DNA of 64,000 bases from contig OY992833.1 in assembly GCA_963921425.1 (NCBI GenBank), forward strand, positions 18,145,738 to 18,209,737, read 5' to 3'. The position numbers and the translations under genes were made by a program. This document shows positions 1 to 12,402 of this stretch, piece after piece. Below the pieces are notes generated by a model that was not told the origin of the DNA, did no database searches, and saw nothing but the letters and a program-made list of their open reading frames with translations. Source of the stretch: Dryas octopetala. Taxonomy: Eukaryota; Streptophyta; Magnoliopsida; Rosales; Rosaceae. Within the stretch, counting starts at the first letter, position 1. The number at the start of each line of letters is the position of its first letter.

Positions 1-437
1 TGCATCCCAAAGTACTGTTAAATGATTTTTATGTGCACATCAATTGCATGATTGTTAACCATAATCAGGAGAGGCTTTTTATGTTGAATTTACATTGTAT
101 GCTAATGAAAGCAATTTGGGACAACAGTCCTTTTAATTTACTCAGATTGATGTATATGCATCAATAGCATTAGTTTGTGTACTTATTTCTTACTCAGATT
201 TATGTCGAATCTCTGATATCGCATTAATTATTAGAATATTGTAAAACATGCTATAGGGTGTTTCCTCTGAATCATGGCACAGTGTGTTCTTCAATTAATC
301 ATTGAATGGGATGATAGCGCCCATTGGTTATTAAGCTGCTAAGTGGCCTATTTTGATACTTCATATGCTTGTGTTTATTTTAATTCCGCTTTTTGGTATT
401 ACCTTTTTGTTGTGAACAATTTAATTCTCTATTCTAG
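1..437 (+). other. Intron of the TORTIFOLIA1-like gene
   Basis: AT-rich sequence with no exon-like reading frame. It ends in a TAG acceptor just before the first recognisable exon at about 438, so it is read as the intron upstream of that exon. The 5' half of the gene lies left of the window. Confidence 0.7.
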
Positions 438-3400
438 GCAGGGGGTGCCCCAACACAAAACGTTCTCTGTTCTGCAATGGCTAGCATTCAAGAATCTCTC
501 AAGAGTAATGACTGGACAACACGAAAAGCTGCTTGTATAGCATTAGGGGACATAGCTTCAAGTGGTGGGTCCCTCTTGGGCTCTTTTAAGGCTTCCTGCA
601 TTCGTTCCCTTGAATCATGTCGCTTTGACAAGGTTAGTGTTAACTAAACATCTACATTTGGAGAATCTTCTTTCATGCAGATGATTAAACTGGATCTGTT
701 TGATGCTTTTTGTGTTTCTTGTAGGTGAAACCAGTTAGGGACACTGTCCTGCAGGCCCTACAGTGCTGGAAAAGTCTTCCAGGACCTGATACTCCTGAAC
801 CTTCAGAAGCTGGATCTTCTATAAAAGGTTGAGTGACTGATGCCAGTATTCTTGTGTGTTTGTTTAGATTGGTTTACTGCTAGATTTACTTCAATGCTAT
901 TTTATGTTCTTGTTCGGTTTATCCATAAAAATCTAAATGCATCATTCGTTTTACTTGTTTCCTGGTACTTTGTTTGAACTCAATTATGTTGCTTCTGGAT
1001 GCTCCCAATAAGCTGACAAGAATCGGAAACTAGTGCAGTTTCATTGGGTTATGGACATTTTTTGTGATGCATCCCGAACCCTACAATGACTAGGGTGTAG
1101 CTATGCAGTTTTATTAAAGAAACCAAGTATAATATCTATTACATGAAAGTTCAAATAAAATACCTCAAGAAAAGTTCCTTTATATTAGGAATTCTTTTGG
1201 CTGGTCCTGTATATTAGGATGAGATGAAAATTTTACCCTTAGGTAAACATTCCATGAAGTGTTTAACCTAACTTATGTTCCAACTTGACTTATGGCCGAC
1301 TTTATTTTTCTTACCTATATTCATGCTTCTGCATCATAAACTTCCCTTCAAATGAGGTTCTTTGGGAAGAAAGGTAAATTATGTGAAAGTAGTCTTGTTT
1401 GACAATGTTCTACATCTTTCATCTATGAACAGACAAACTGATTAATATTCCTTTTTTAAGCTACTTTATTGTCTGACACAACATGGATAAAGATGTCATC
1501 TTTCATCATGATATCTTTCTTGCTATACTGCTTCCTCATTTATATCACTGGTGCATAGAAAGCCTGCTTTTGTTGATAAAGATGTCTTTTTTTTTTATTA
1601 TTATTTTTTTCTGTCTTGATTTAATGCACTTTGCTTGTTACTTCTCATATTTATTTTGCCGATTTTTACAGAAAATTTCTTTGGAGGTGACTACAGTGAT
1701 ATCACTAGTGCCAGTGAATCTGGACGGAAGGATCTCACACTCAAGAAAGTTGTTAGTGGCTCAACTAAGAGCAGGGTTCCTTTGTCTGTCAGAAAAAAAT
1801 GTCCAAGTTCTGTGGAAAATCATCAACGTTCCAATGAAGATGATTGGCATATCGAAATTGCAGTTCCAAAATCCCACAATGCTTTGCCAGAATTTCACAA
1901 TGAAGAATCTGAAGGTAGTTCTATTACAAAGACTTTGGAAAGGATGAGCACAGATGTTACAAGCACACAGGATATTGGATATGAATATGTGACTATGGAT
2001 GAAAAACAAGAGTGTTCTTCTGTGTCCAATCTTGTCACTGATGACATTGTGGGAAAGTTTGTAACAGTTTCTCGTAACAGTCTTGAGGAGGGTGGTTTGC
2101 AGAAGCCAATGGGAAGAAGTCAGCGGTTTGCAGCTGAGGAGATTGGTAATGAGAAACAAATGTACTCTGAAAGGATACACGATCGTAGAAGTCTCGATTC
2201 AACGGTGACAGAATCTAGTTCCCATACTCCTCATGGATGCTGTTCACAAATGGCAAATGAAGTGGTTTGCATTAGAAAACAACTTTTGGAGATTGAAAAC
2301 AAGCAGTCAAACTTAGTGGATCTTTTACAGGTACATACATTGAGATTCTCAGATCTGCATGTAGATTTATTGCTTCACCATCTGTCTAAACTCCTGGAGA
2401 ATTAATTAAGTAAACATTCAGATATGCTGTTCTATGCAATGAGCCTAAGCACCCAATTTTGAGTGCTAACAACACTATATGACTTGCTGACACATCATGA
2501 ACGAATTGGCATGCCATTCAATTTTCTGGTACAAAAATATTGAGTTCTGGAGTCACTGTATCCTTTCATATCAGATCTTTTTATACTCATCTGAAGAACA
2601 TATTTAACATTGCATCTTGTGTTATCCTATATAATTCCTTTTTCTTTCTCTTAAATTCCTGAAGAAAACTTGTACTTGACTGGATTGGCAAAGGTTCTAA
2701 ATTTTGGTAAATGAAATTTATGATCATTCTGTCACAGTATTTCTTAAGTCAGAATATATATATACATATATTTTTTTTTTTCCATACATCTGAAATACTG
2801 TAAACCCTCTAATCTTGCTCTTTTATTCAAAAAATTTCACAGGTGTTTACATCTGGCATAATGGATAGCTTGTCTATTTTACAAACAAGGGTGGTAGGTC
2901 TAGAACATGTTGTAGATCGATTATCTCAGAATCTTGTACACGGGGGGGAACATTCCAATTTAGCAACCTCCAAACTCATGAAGCAAAGCCAAACTGTGCA
3001 TTCTCCAAGACTCTCTACATGCACTCCTAGGCCATCTATTGATATGCGCAGCAGACAGCCTTCATTGCTGTCTGTGAAACATTCTGATATCTGGGAGGAA
3101 AACACATTTGGCAGGAGCCAAGCAAACAATTCCGCAAAACAAGGTACAGAGACATGGAGTAATAGTAAGGTGAAACTTACCAGGAATCCTACTGGGAAAG
3201 ACGTTCGGAAAAGTTCTGCGCAGGGAGCACAGAGGATAGGTTCTGGTAAAACAAGGAATGATGCTATGTTTTCTTCAGCTTCTAGTGCTAAAATGAGACA
3301 AAATGTTTTAGAAAGTAAGAATAGTCTTTGGAAACAAGTTAAAGGTTTTCTATGTGAAGGGGACCTAGATTCTGCATATGTAGAAGCTCTTTGTTCTGGC

Positions 3401-4085
3401 GATGAAATTGTTCTAGTTGAGCTTCTTGATAGTACTGGTCCAGTTCTAGAATGTTTGTCGCCTAAAACTGCCAGCGATGTCCTCAGCACATTAGCTTCGT
3501 ATCTCCTAGAACAAAGGTTTATCAATACCATAATCCCTTGGTTGCAGCAGGCAAGTTCTTTACATATGATTTATACATTGCAACTTTTATTATGAACAAA
3601 TTGAGTGCCATCATGCCTTAGTAGATTCTTTCTGTACATTATTGCGGAGCTGGATGTATAAACATGTCCTCTCTTTCTTTCTCTCTTTCTCTCTCTCTCT
3701 CTCTTTACTGTTCTTTTTTGCCCCCCTGTTAGCCTTTTTAAAATTTTATGTAGAAACAGAAAATGTGTTCCAGAGCAAAATGTTTAACACATTATGCTAT
3801 TTTCACTGATTTAGATTGCTGACTTGAGCACCACTCATGGACCAAACTACCTTGGGTTGTCTGCAAAAGCAAGGCAAGAATTCTTGTCTTCTATCCAGGA
3901 AGCTGTAAATATGGAATTTTCCAATCCTTCAGAGAGAAGATCTGTTACTCAAATAGCTGTGAAGATGCACCATTTATGGGGTAAGGCTACTTCATATATC
4001 ACTTGCACACACTTTTACTGCAGTTTCTACATTTTCCTTCCAAAGCCCTGTCACTAATTTTGGACCTTCCAATTGTGTAGGATAA
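438..4085 (+). CDS. TORTIFOLIA1/SPIRAL2-like microtubule-associated protein, C-terminal part (5' truncated by the window)
   Basis: Plant-specific protein that binds cortical microtubules and controls their plus-end/minus-end dynamics and cell-growth handedness (known for the TOR1/SPR2 family). Exons 438-632, 725-827, 1672-2330, 2843-3550, 3815-3980 and 4081-4085 join in phase to give the last 611 residues. Visible family blocks are a HEAT-like segment (MASIQESLKSNDWTTRKAA), the ENFFGGDYSDITS block, a charged linker, a coiled-coil-like stretch (IRKQLLEIENKQSNLVDLLQ) and the conserved C-terminal domain (WKQVKGFLCEGDLDSAYVEA to KMHHLWG). The stop is formed across the last splice junction (G|GA TAA). 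The first exon may instead start at 442. The intron after 3550 begins with GC, not GT. N-terminal HEAT repeats are outside the window. Microtubule role is by family, not shown here. Confidence 0.92.
3551..3814 (+). other. GC-AG intron in the TORTIFOLIA1-like gene
   Basis: The exon ends CAGCAG and the intron starts GCAAGT, the classic extended consensus of GC-type donors; the acceptor is TTTAG at 3810-3814. This joins LQQ to IADLSTTHG, the expected family sequence. No GT donor nearby keeps the frame. The intron also carries a CT-rich run near 3675-3705. Confidence 0.85.
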
Positions 4086-4899
4086 TGCTCCTTATAGTCA
4101 GATAATAAACCAGGATTATGATGTCGTAGTACTTGCAGATTCCACATGGTAAGTTTTGGTTTGAGAAATTTAGTACATTAGTGAAATTTTAGCCAGGTGA
4201 GAGTCATAGTCTGATCATCCAGCATTTTCTTACTGTTATGGATCAGAGATTTAGAATATTGTTTTCCTTTTGTATGTAATTTAATGTGCAAATCCATCTC
4301 TCCATTTTGTAATGATAACCAAGAGTATCTCTTTGTCAGCAGTATTTATGTTTTCGTTATCAGCATACTGTTTAATTTATTGTAATTCAACCTGTATTTG
4401 AGGAAATCTTTTGCTCGGAAATGTTCAATTTCTTTTAGTAAAATTTAAATTTCAATTGATGTGACAGCATTTAAATCTTTAGTAAGCTGACTTTTCTAAT
4501 TAACCCAATGCCCATGCAATCAAATGGTCAAACAAAGCAAAAACACAGCTTCTAGTGCAATTTATTAAATAGGCATCCTTAATAGTTATTACCCAACTTC
4601 ACTCACCACTTTTTTTTCTTCATTTTCTAGAGTTTAGATATTAAGTTTTAGACTTTTAATATCTTAAGTAATGAACGGATCCTAATTCCTTGAAGATGAC
4701 AAAATTTTTGAATACCGATGGATTAGCTTTTGCATCTATAACTTCCAGAATACATTTTTGGATTTGAGAGTTGTTTGATGAAGTACAACATCTATTTTCT
4801 TTTCTTTTTTATTTTCTTAAGTTTTTCAAATAGTCAAATTAAAATAGAATTAATTACTTTATACTACATCTTTGCTATGGTTTTTAACTTGTAATACCA
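4086..4899. other. 3' UTR and downstream flank of the TORTIFOLIA1-like gene
   Basis: No coding signal. Sequence after the stop at 4085 is probably 3' UTR; a GTAAGT at 4149 could start an intron in the UTR. The rest is AT-rich. Confidence 0.5.
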
Positions 4900-4908
4900 T
4901 AATTATTA

Positions 4909-6016
4909 GGCTTATTCGCGCTAATGTCTCCTGAAAGTAACTTTGATTTTCAATTTGCTTCTTGAAACTTCATTCCTCCCACTTTGCCCCCCGAACTTTA
5001 TAATTTCAATATTCTGTCAATTCTGTTAGTCCAACCATTAGAAATGTTGATATAACACCTACGTGTCCCATATCCGGAACTGACAACCCGCCATGTGGAC
5101 AAAAAATTATTATAAAACTATAATATATAAAAAAAAATAATAATAAAATTTGAATTAAGTAAAGAAAACAATAAAAAAAAAAAAAAAAAAAGCCCAGCCC
5201 ACCACGACCCAGCCCACCACACCATTCCCTCTCCTACCTTAACCCCAACCCAACCCACCCCACCCCACCCCACCCCACCCCACCACTCCCTCCCTCATCT
5301 AAACCCCGACCCGACCCAACCCACCCCACCACCCTCCCCACCTTTCCTCACTGTCGGCAGCTCCTCTCCATCTTCCTCACCTTTCCTTTTCTCTATCTTC
5401 CTCTCATTCTCTCTCCCTCTCCCCTTTCCCTCTTTCTCTCAGATCTGGGTTTTGAGGCAAACCGAGCCACCGGCCACCCACCAACGACTTCCGTAATCGG
5501 CAACTTACCCGAAGGTCAGCAACTTTGGGTTTTGACGTGGTCTGGATCTGGGCAGAGATGACAGAGAAAGAGAGGGAGAGAGGGGAATATAGAGAAAGCT
5601 AGAGAAAGAGAGAGGGGAATAGAGCAAGAGAGAGAGGGAAGGAGAGGGAAATGAGAGGGAAAGAGAGACAGAGAGAGGGAGGGGAGGTTGATTGGTGGCT
5701 GGGTGATGTGGGGTGGGGTGCTGCACAGGAAAAAGGAGCCGTCGGCCCACCATCGGCAGCTGAGTCGGTGGGGTGGGCTTTTTCTATTTTTTTATTTCCT
5801 TTTTTTTTAGAAAGTATTTGTTTATTTTTTTTAATGTAAAAGACCTAATTGCCCCTTCCACATAAGCGCCACGTAGGCGTTTTTTGACGGACCCATAGAC
5901 GGAGTTGACAGAATATTGAAATTGTAAAGTTCGGGGGGCAAAGTGGAAAGAATGAAGTTTCAGGGGTCAAATTGAAAATCGAAGTTACTTTCAGGGGGCA
6001 TTGGCGCGAATAAGCC
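4909..6016. mobile_element. Non-autonomous Mutator-like element (MULE), 1108 bp
   Basis: Terminal inverted repeats of about 118 bp (left 4909-5026, right 5899-6016) start GGCTTATTCGCGC and match at roughly 90% by eye. A perfect 9-bp target duplication, TAATTATTA, flanks it (4900-4908 and 6017-6025). Long inverted repeats plus a 9-bp duplication are the hallmark of Mutator-type transposition. The inside has no transposase: it is pyrimidine-rich on the left (CCCAC and CT runs) and purine-rich on the right (GAGA runs). Small reading frames inside are low-complexity and not credible genes. Confidence 0.92.
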
Positions 6017-6025
6017 TAATTATTA

Positions 6026-6928
6026 ATATATAACAATCAGGTTACTTTTCATCCTCGAGTCTCTCTTTTTTCTTTCCTCTTCTCTCTCTCTCTCTCTCCC
6101 CCCGCGAGAGTAGCCGGCGGTGTGGGTCTCATCCCCTTCCTCTCTCTTCCCTTTCCCTTCCCCAACCTCTGATCTCGCAGAGAACGTGACTATAGTGATG
6201 CAAATAACCTAGGCAGAGCCAAGCTTGTTTGTCGACGATTTGCCATTTTCGGCGGTGTCGACGAGGCACCAGACCCCTTCCATCTTCTTCCTCTTATCGT
6301 CCTGAGCTCAAAATTGGCCTTCAATCGTCCACTCGATAGAGTCACAAAGAGTCATCGATTTTATCCGATTTGATTTTGAGATCAATGAAAATGAACGATG
6401 CTGATGTCTAGCTCCAAGTAGATCCAGCAGATGGTGAGGTTCATTAGATCTTCTTTGATTCGATTCCTAGATCAGCGAAAATGAACAACGTCGATGTCTA
6501 GCTCCAAGCAGATCCAGCAGATGGTGAGGTTCATTTGTCAAGAAGCTAAAGTTCATTTGCCAAAATAGTTTTGGATTGTTTTGATTTTAAATTTACTGAG
6601 ATTTGGTTATTATTTTGATGCAATTTTAGTTTTATGATGTAATTTTAGTTTTTTTATGCAGTTTCAGTTTTCTTATACAGTTTTAGTTTTTCGATATAGT
6701 TTCAGATCATAATTTCAATTTTCTGATCAATTCAGTTTCGATATTTTTCAAGTTTGCCCTTATGTTTTGTTGCATAACAAATATAAACGATTTTAAATTT
6801 TGTTTTGGACATACCATGCTAATCAATTGGTATTTTCAGCATTTTTGTGTCCTTTTTTGTCTTTGTGTTGTGTGTTTATGTTTGGCTTTCTAGGGGGGGC
6901 TGCAAGTAAGTAAAAGGTGGGCTTTGAG
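6026..6928. other. Intergenic DNA between two MULEs, with a 90-bp tandem duplication
   Basis: No gene seen. Units at about 6367-6456 and 6457-6535 repeat with a 90-bp period; both contain GATGTCTAGCTCCAAG and GATCCAGCAGATGGTGAGG. Upstream is a CT-rich stretch (about 6060-6170). Confidence 0.6.
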
Positions 6929-6937
6929 TAATTATTT

Positions 6938-7794
6938 GGCTTTTTACATTTTACTCACTTAAATTTTGGAGTCGATTTCACTTCATCATCTAAAAAAAAT
7001 TGTGTCAATTTACCACCTGAATTTAAAATTTGTTGCAATGTGCAACTTCCATCCAATTCCATTAAAAATAAAGGTATATTGGTCTTTTCAAATTTATTTT
7101 AAGGAATATTTTGGTCTTTTTAGATACCCATAAAATATGTTTAAGAGTAACACTATTCATGCCCTAAAATATTCTTTCCATACCCAAAAATTTATAAGTT
7201 TACCCACACGTACAATTTTTTCAAAAAAAAAAAAAAAAAAATGCAGCAACAATCTCCCTCCCTCCACCCCCATAGCCACCTCCTCGACCTCCCGTAGCTA
7301 CCTCCTCAAACCCCTCAGCCACCTCTTCTACCCCCGCAGCCACCTCCTTTATTTCTTTCTATCTTTCTATCTTTCTTTCTCACTCTCACTCTCTGCAACA
7401 CACTCGCCTGAGCACAAAGAGAGGTCGGCGAGTGTGTTGCAGAGAGAGATAGAGTGAGAAAGAAAGACAGAAAGACAACAACAACAACAAAAAAAAAAAA
7501 AAAGAGGAAGAGGGGGTGGGGGTGGGGGAATGGTCGAGGATGGAGGTTGCTGTGTGGTCAAGGAGGGAGGCTGGGGGGTTTGAGTGGGATTTCTAAATTT
7601 TTTTTTTTTCTAAATATAAAATTAACTTAAAAAGCCTAATATGCTCTTAATTTTAACAAAAATAGTGATGAAATATGGATTGAGGTTGCACATTGCAACA
7701 AATTTTAAATTCGAGTGGTAAATTAACACAATTTTTTTTTAAGTAGTAAAGTAAAATCGATTCCAAAATTAAGATGGATAAAATATAAAAAACT
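6938..7794. mobile_element. Non-autonomous MULE, 857 bp
   Basis: Inverted repeats of about 120 bp start GGCTTTTTACATTTTAC on the left and AGTTTTTTATATTTTAT on the right (reverse complement), and both contain AATTTAAAATTTGTTGCAAT. A perfect 9-bp target duplication TAATTATTT lies at 6929-6937 and 7795-7803. The interior is low-complexity with a strong central hairpin at 7371-7466. No transposase. The copy at 19683-20092 belongs to the same family. Confidence 0.9.
7371..7466. repeat. Perfect-looking hairpin at the centre of the MULE
   Basis: Arms 7371-7408 and 7427-7466 pair almost fully, with core GCAACACACTCGCC against GGCGAGTGTGTTGC and CT/GA flanks, around an 18-nt loop. This is an additional inverted repeat inside the element's own terminal repeats. 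Confidence 0.8.
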
Positions 7795-7803
7795 TAATTA
7801 TTT

Positions 7804-8188
7804 TTATTTGGGTATTTTGATTAATTTAAAAGGTTGTTAGTATCTTAACAGACTCATTAAAATATGGCACAGAAGTTGGTAAAAAAAAAAAGTTAATATA
7901 AGTGTCTGTTAAATAAGTTGACTTGGTTAAATTAATTTCCTTTTGGCATGGCCAACGCACTTCAAGATCGACTCAAATTAAATTTCTCCAAATACAAGAA
8001 ATTACGAAAAAAATTTCGACAAAAGAAAAATTTTAAGAGGTGGAAGGCTGGAAGCTAATAACTCTCCATACAAACAGTAACAAATTATGACTTTTGCACC
8101 CTCTCCCCTGAACAGAAGAAAAATATATATATATATAGAGGCTTAAGAGGAGAGAAGGGCAGAGCTCAAGTTCTCAACCACGAGTGTG
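7804..8188. other. Intergenic spacer
   Basis: AT-rich DNA between the MULE and the hAT-like element. No coding or structural signal seen beyond a short (TA)n run near 8127. Confidence 0.5.
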
Positions 8189-8400
8189 GTTTTTGATAGG
8201 GGTGGGCACAATAATCGGTGCACCGAAACATCGAATCAAATCAACCGTAAAAACACCGAGTTTACCAAAAAGTCAACACCGTAAGAGAAAACCGAACCAA
8301 ACCGTATATGGATGGTTCCGGTTCCGGTTTCATGCTCATTTTACCCGAACCAAATCGAACCAAACCGTGTAATTTTTAAAAAATATAATTATATATTTTT

Positions 8401-8464
8401 ATGCACATTTTATACATTTTTGTACACATTTTATACATTTTTATACACATTTTATACATTTTTA
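8401..8464. repeat. Tandem array, about 20-bp unit, three copies
   Basis: Unit CACATTTTATACATTTTTAT repeated three times with small changes inside the hAT-like element. A shorter CTATAGT array follows at about 8590-8625. Confidence 0.75.
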
Positions 8465-9279
8465 TTTTTGACCATAAAATATATTTTATATAACCTTATG
8501 AGTTTAATATTATATATATAAAATAATGTTTTAGTATATAATTTTAGTTATATCTTATATAATAAAATTAGTATATTCTATTTCTATATACTCTATAGTC
8601 TATAGTCTATAGTCTATAATCTATATAATAATGTTTTATACATATAGGGTATGTTTGTTTCACCGTGCTAGCTAGTGCTAGCTAGGATAGTGTTAACTAA
8701 CACCCTTATCCCATGTTTGGTTGTTACCATTCTAATTTTAAGTTGGACTATGGAGTCCGGCCCAACCCAAAAAATGAGCTTAGCCCTTCTTACATAGCAC
8801 CGTGTAAACACACCTCGCTGTGTAAGCTCCTTCTTACATAGCACCTGATCTGCTTAGCCATTCGACAGTCGACGCTCGCCAATACTTCATCGTCTTCTTC
8901 AAATTTCCTCTGCTTCAAATCCCACAAGGTCAGCTCTCTCTCTTTCTGTCATTTTATTTCCTGATGACTCTTATCTTTTGCTTTTGATTCTTTTCTTTTC
9001 TTTTCACTTTACTTGATGTGTTGGTTCTTTGTTTTTGCTTTCTTTTATTTCAGATTTGGGGTTTTTTTGTTGTTTTGATGGCTTGATCTATTGGGTTTTT
9101 CTACATATATTTTGGGTTTTTTTTGAGTAATTTTGTGGGTTTTTTCTGCATTTTTTTTTAGGTAATTTTGTGGGTTTTTTTCTGCATATTTTTTGGGTTT
9201 TTTTTCGGGAGCAGAAACCTTGGATCATAGTTGTGAGTTTTGTGAAGGAGAGTCTTCTCTTTCTCTGTCTCTGTTTCTA

Positions 9280-9322
<43 letters not shown>

Positions 9323-9820
9323 TTCCCTCTCTGTGCGTGTGTGTTTGTGCTTTAATATGCTTGCTTTCAAGTCAGAACTTGAGTTGGTTGTGAGTCAAGC
9401 TTATTATATAGAATTGCAGCTGAGTGTTACTTTTGTGCTGGTGGTTGGCAAAAATAAATATTGTCTCTTTGTGTTTCTTGTTGGAGAATTGATTGTGACC
9501 TCCCAGTTCAATGGTCGTTGATATAATTGGATTGTTCTTTGAATATGTAGTTTATTGTATTGAAATTTACCATGTTATTTATGTAGATGAAATTAAGATC
9601 AGTTTTCTGTGCTTAATGACCTGATCACCTTTACCTTAATAATCCAAACTTTTCCCATGGTGTGGTTGGATCTAAATTACATAAGTCAACATTTAATGAA
9701 TGGAAGCTGGTTAGTTTGTAGTTTTGGAACAATAATATTTCTAGAGTTGTAAATGGAATAGAACAATAACATTTAATTTTGCTGACTGTTTTATTTGGTA
9801 GAGAATCAACGTACTGTTCT

Positions 9821-9883
9821 TGTCCCCTAAACATAGTTTTTAGTATATATATATATGTGTTGTCCCCTAAACATAGTTTTTAG

Positions 9884-9900
<17 letters not shown>
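9821..9900. repeat. Two 40-bp tandem copies
   Basis: Unit starting TGTCCCCTAAACATAGTTTT and ending in (TA)n is present at 9821-9860 and 9861-9900, essentially identical, so a recent duplication. Confidence 0.85.
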
Positions 9901-9914
<14 letters not shown>

Positions 9915-10473
9915 ACAATGAAAGACAAATTCTATAGGGGAAATTTGTTTGACAGTGACTTTATGTTGGCGAATTCTCTATAAAGGAAATTTGTTTCTTT
10001 TTACTCTCTCTTTCAGGGGGTTCTTGGTTGAGCAAGAAATTAAAGTTGATTTCCCACATGTCAGTCTGGTGTCATGTTGAACTTTCAAAAATCAATCTAT
10101 GGAAATAAGGGCAGGCAAGGACCTCACCATATTTAAACTATAGTTAAAGAGAGTTTAGGCAATAAATTGTTGTGTAGACACTTATGAAAATAAAAGTCCT
10201 TTGCCTTAATATCTGTGAGTGGGAATTTTATGTGCATGTCTGCAGGAAAATGCAGGTCATTGCCATGAAAAGCATCATAGTTGTTGTAAAATACTTGCAG
10301 AAACACATAACTTTTTAAACACATAACTTTTTAAATATAATATGGACTATATTCAGTCAAGACATCATCTTCTTTGTAGTTTATTAATTAGGACATGAAC
10401 TTTGGATGTTGATTATGAACTGATGAACTTTGTAGTTTCTTCATTGGGTTTTTTTTTTTTTTTCCTGGGTTTT

Positions 10474-10563
10474 GATCTATTTTGTTTGGTTGTCGAATTA
10501 CAAGCAGAGGCACCTTAATTGATCTATCTTGTTTGGTTGTCAAATTACAAGCAGAGGCACCTT
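10474..10563. repeat. Tandem duplication, about 43-bp unit
   Basis: GATCTATTTTGTTTGGTTGT followed by AATTACAAGCAGAGGCACC occurs at 10474-10516 and again at 10521-10563 with two changes; a partial third start follows at about 10574. Confidence 0.8.
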
Positions 10564-11732
10564 CTAGGTTTTGATCTATCTTGTTTGATCTAACTTATGA
10601 ACTTTGTTATTTTTCTTCTTTAAATCTCTGAAAGATCCCTGTCATGAAGGAAAAAGGGAAGCCAAGGAATTAGAGCTGCACACATAACCACATATGATGT
10701 GCACTCTTGAGTATGCCAAAATTGGTACATGACCACATACTATTTCAATACAAAGCCTGCTCCTAGAAAAGAATTTCAACTTATGGAGCATCTCAATAGA
10801 AATTGATTGTGCATAGGACCCTACAGCACTTAAGACCCTGTTTAGAGTTCAACCATACACGATCATGGAGGTTTTAACATGAAAAAGAGTAAAAAGATAT
10901 TTTGTATTTTTTACTTTGTGATGCATAACGGTGGTTAATTAACATTGCCAAAACAGTTGCATAATCCTTCAAACTATATTAAAAAGTGAATTGTCATTGG
11001 ATAAAATGTATTTATTTAATAAACAAATACATAACGTACATTATTTTAGGTATTGAAATTATATTTTAAAAAATAAATAATTAAATTGTTTTTATTAATT
11101 TAAAAATTAAAATAATTATAGTTTAGTCCGGCCATGCACCAAACACAAGACAGTGCTATTTAGCTTATCCAGCTTCATAATCCGACACAGCACCAAACAT
11201 AGGATAACATTTAATCCAGCTTACTCCAGTCCAACACAGTCCAGCCTAATACCTAAAAATAATCCGGTCCAACACAGTCCGGCGTAACAAACGGAGCCAT
11301 AGAGTTATATATAAACTTAGTATAGTTAGTTATATATAAGTATATAACTATATAAGTAATATATAATTATAGTAGTATACTAGTATATACTATAGTAGTA
11401 TATAGTTATATATATACTATACTCATTACTCTATAATAGCTATATATAATCTTATATATAGTTATAACTTATAACCCAAATTTGTCAAAATCCCAAACAA
11501 AATCTCAATCTCCCAAAAAATGCCAATATGAATAATAACTCATTAAACCCAGAACCGTAGTGGAGAACCAAACCGAACCGCACCGCATTTTGAATGGTTT
11601 GGTTTGGTTTGGTTTTTCTCCTTCCTTTCCGGTTTTTAGTACCAAACCGCACCATATAGGAACGTCCGGTGCGGGGCACGGTTTCGGGGGTGAACCAGGC
11701 CGAACCGCACCGCGTCCACCCCTAATTTTTTA

Positions 11733-12402
11733 CGACTGGGGTAATAAAGAACTTAACAAACACCAGGAGTAGCGTGCTATATAGCCTATATGAAATGTAT
11801 ATATTAAAAATTAAAATTTTAAGTGTTTATCGAAAATATTTTGTTCATCTATTTATTTAATCAAAATTTGATAGCTTAATTTCTAATTTGTCTAATTTTT
11901 TTGCAAGAATGATATTTGAATAGACTTAAAAAATGAATAATTTGGATAGTTGAAATATTATACGGAATGAGCCCCATAAAGAATTCCTTAAATAAAATTA
12001 TTTGAAAAATCTCTTAACAAAAATAGCATGTATATATTATATATATGTTTCATGATGGTTTTTTTATTTAATTTTATCCTTTCAAAAGAAGGGCAGAGCC
12101 ATCTCTGTTTTGTAGCATTGGACAAAATTCAAGAATTAAAAAGGGCCATCTTCAAATGCTATACTAAAATATAAATACAACATACATGGTTTAGTTCATA
12201 ATGTAGAATGTTAGAAAATGAAGTACAAAGTATTAACCTCATATTTTACCCAAAATAAAAAAGAAAAGAAAGTATTAACCTCATATTTGGACAAGGGGGC
12301 AAGAATTTTACTCAAAACACCAAATGGATAGACCAGTTGATATATCTTGTACATTTTCAACCTCCATCCATTGTTTCGTACAAATTTAACCTGTTGTAGA
12401 AG
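11733..12402. other. 3' flank of the PBL17-like kinase gene
   Basis: No gene. The part next to 12402 should hold the kinase 3' UTR on the minus strand. The rest is AT-rich. Confidence 0.45.

Larger units (their letters stand above)
8647..11298. mobile_element. Harbinger-like DNA transposon derivative, 2652 bp, nested in the hAT-like element
   Basis: Left end GGGTATGTTTGTT and right end (reverse complement) GGCTCCGTTTGTTACGCC, flanked by ATA on both sides (8644-8646, 11299-11301), fit a PIF/Harbinger-type insertion with a 3-bp duplication. Both subterminal regions contain ATGTTTGGT and GTCCGG/CCGGAC motifs. Inside near 8790-8935 is a leader-like stretch followed by a plausible donor (AAG|GTCAGC), and CT-rich and G/T-rich intron-like sequence, but no transposase frame. 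A 3-bp match alone is weak; the paired ends carry the call. Confidence 0.6.
8197..11724. mobile_element. hAT-like non-autonomous element interrupted by another transposon
   Basis: The ends are TAGGGGTGG and its complement CCACCCCTA, the usual plant hAT terminus. Subterminal regions are rich in ACCGAACC/GGTTCGG repeats on both sides (8210-8370 and 11560-11715). Flanks GTTTTTGA (8189-8196) and ATTTTTTA (11725-11732) match at 6 of 8 positions, as expected for an old 8-bp target duplication. After removing the insert at 8647-11298 the element is about 0.87 kb. No transposase seen. Confidence 0.65.

Noticed and set aside
1761..2180. 139-aa open frame on the minus strand
   Set aside because: Antisense shadow of the third visible TORTIFOLIA1-like exon; no family resemblance.
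2926..3531. 201-aa open frame on the minus strand
   Set aside because: Antisense shadow of the long TORTIFOLIA1-like exon.
9158..9393. Overlapping frames with (SL)n and (RE)n repeats
   Set aside because: Translated (TC)n microsatellite inside the Harbinger-like element.
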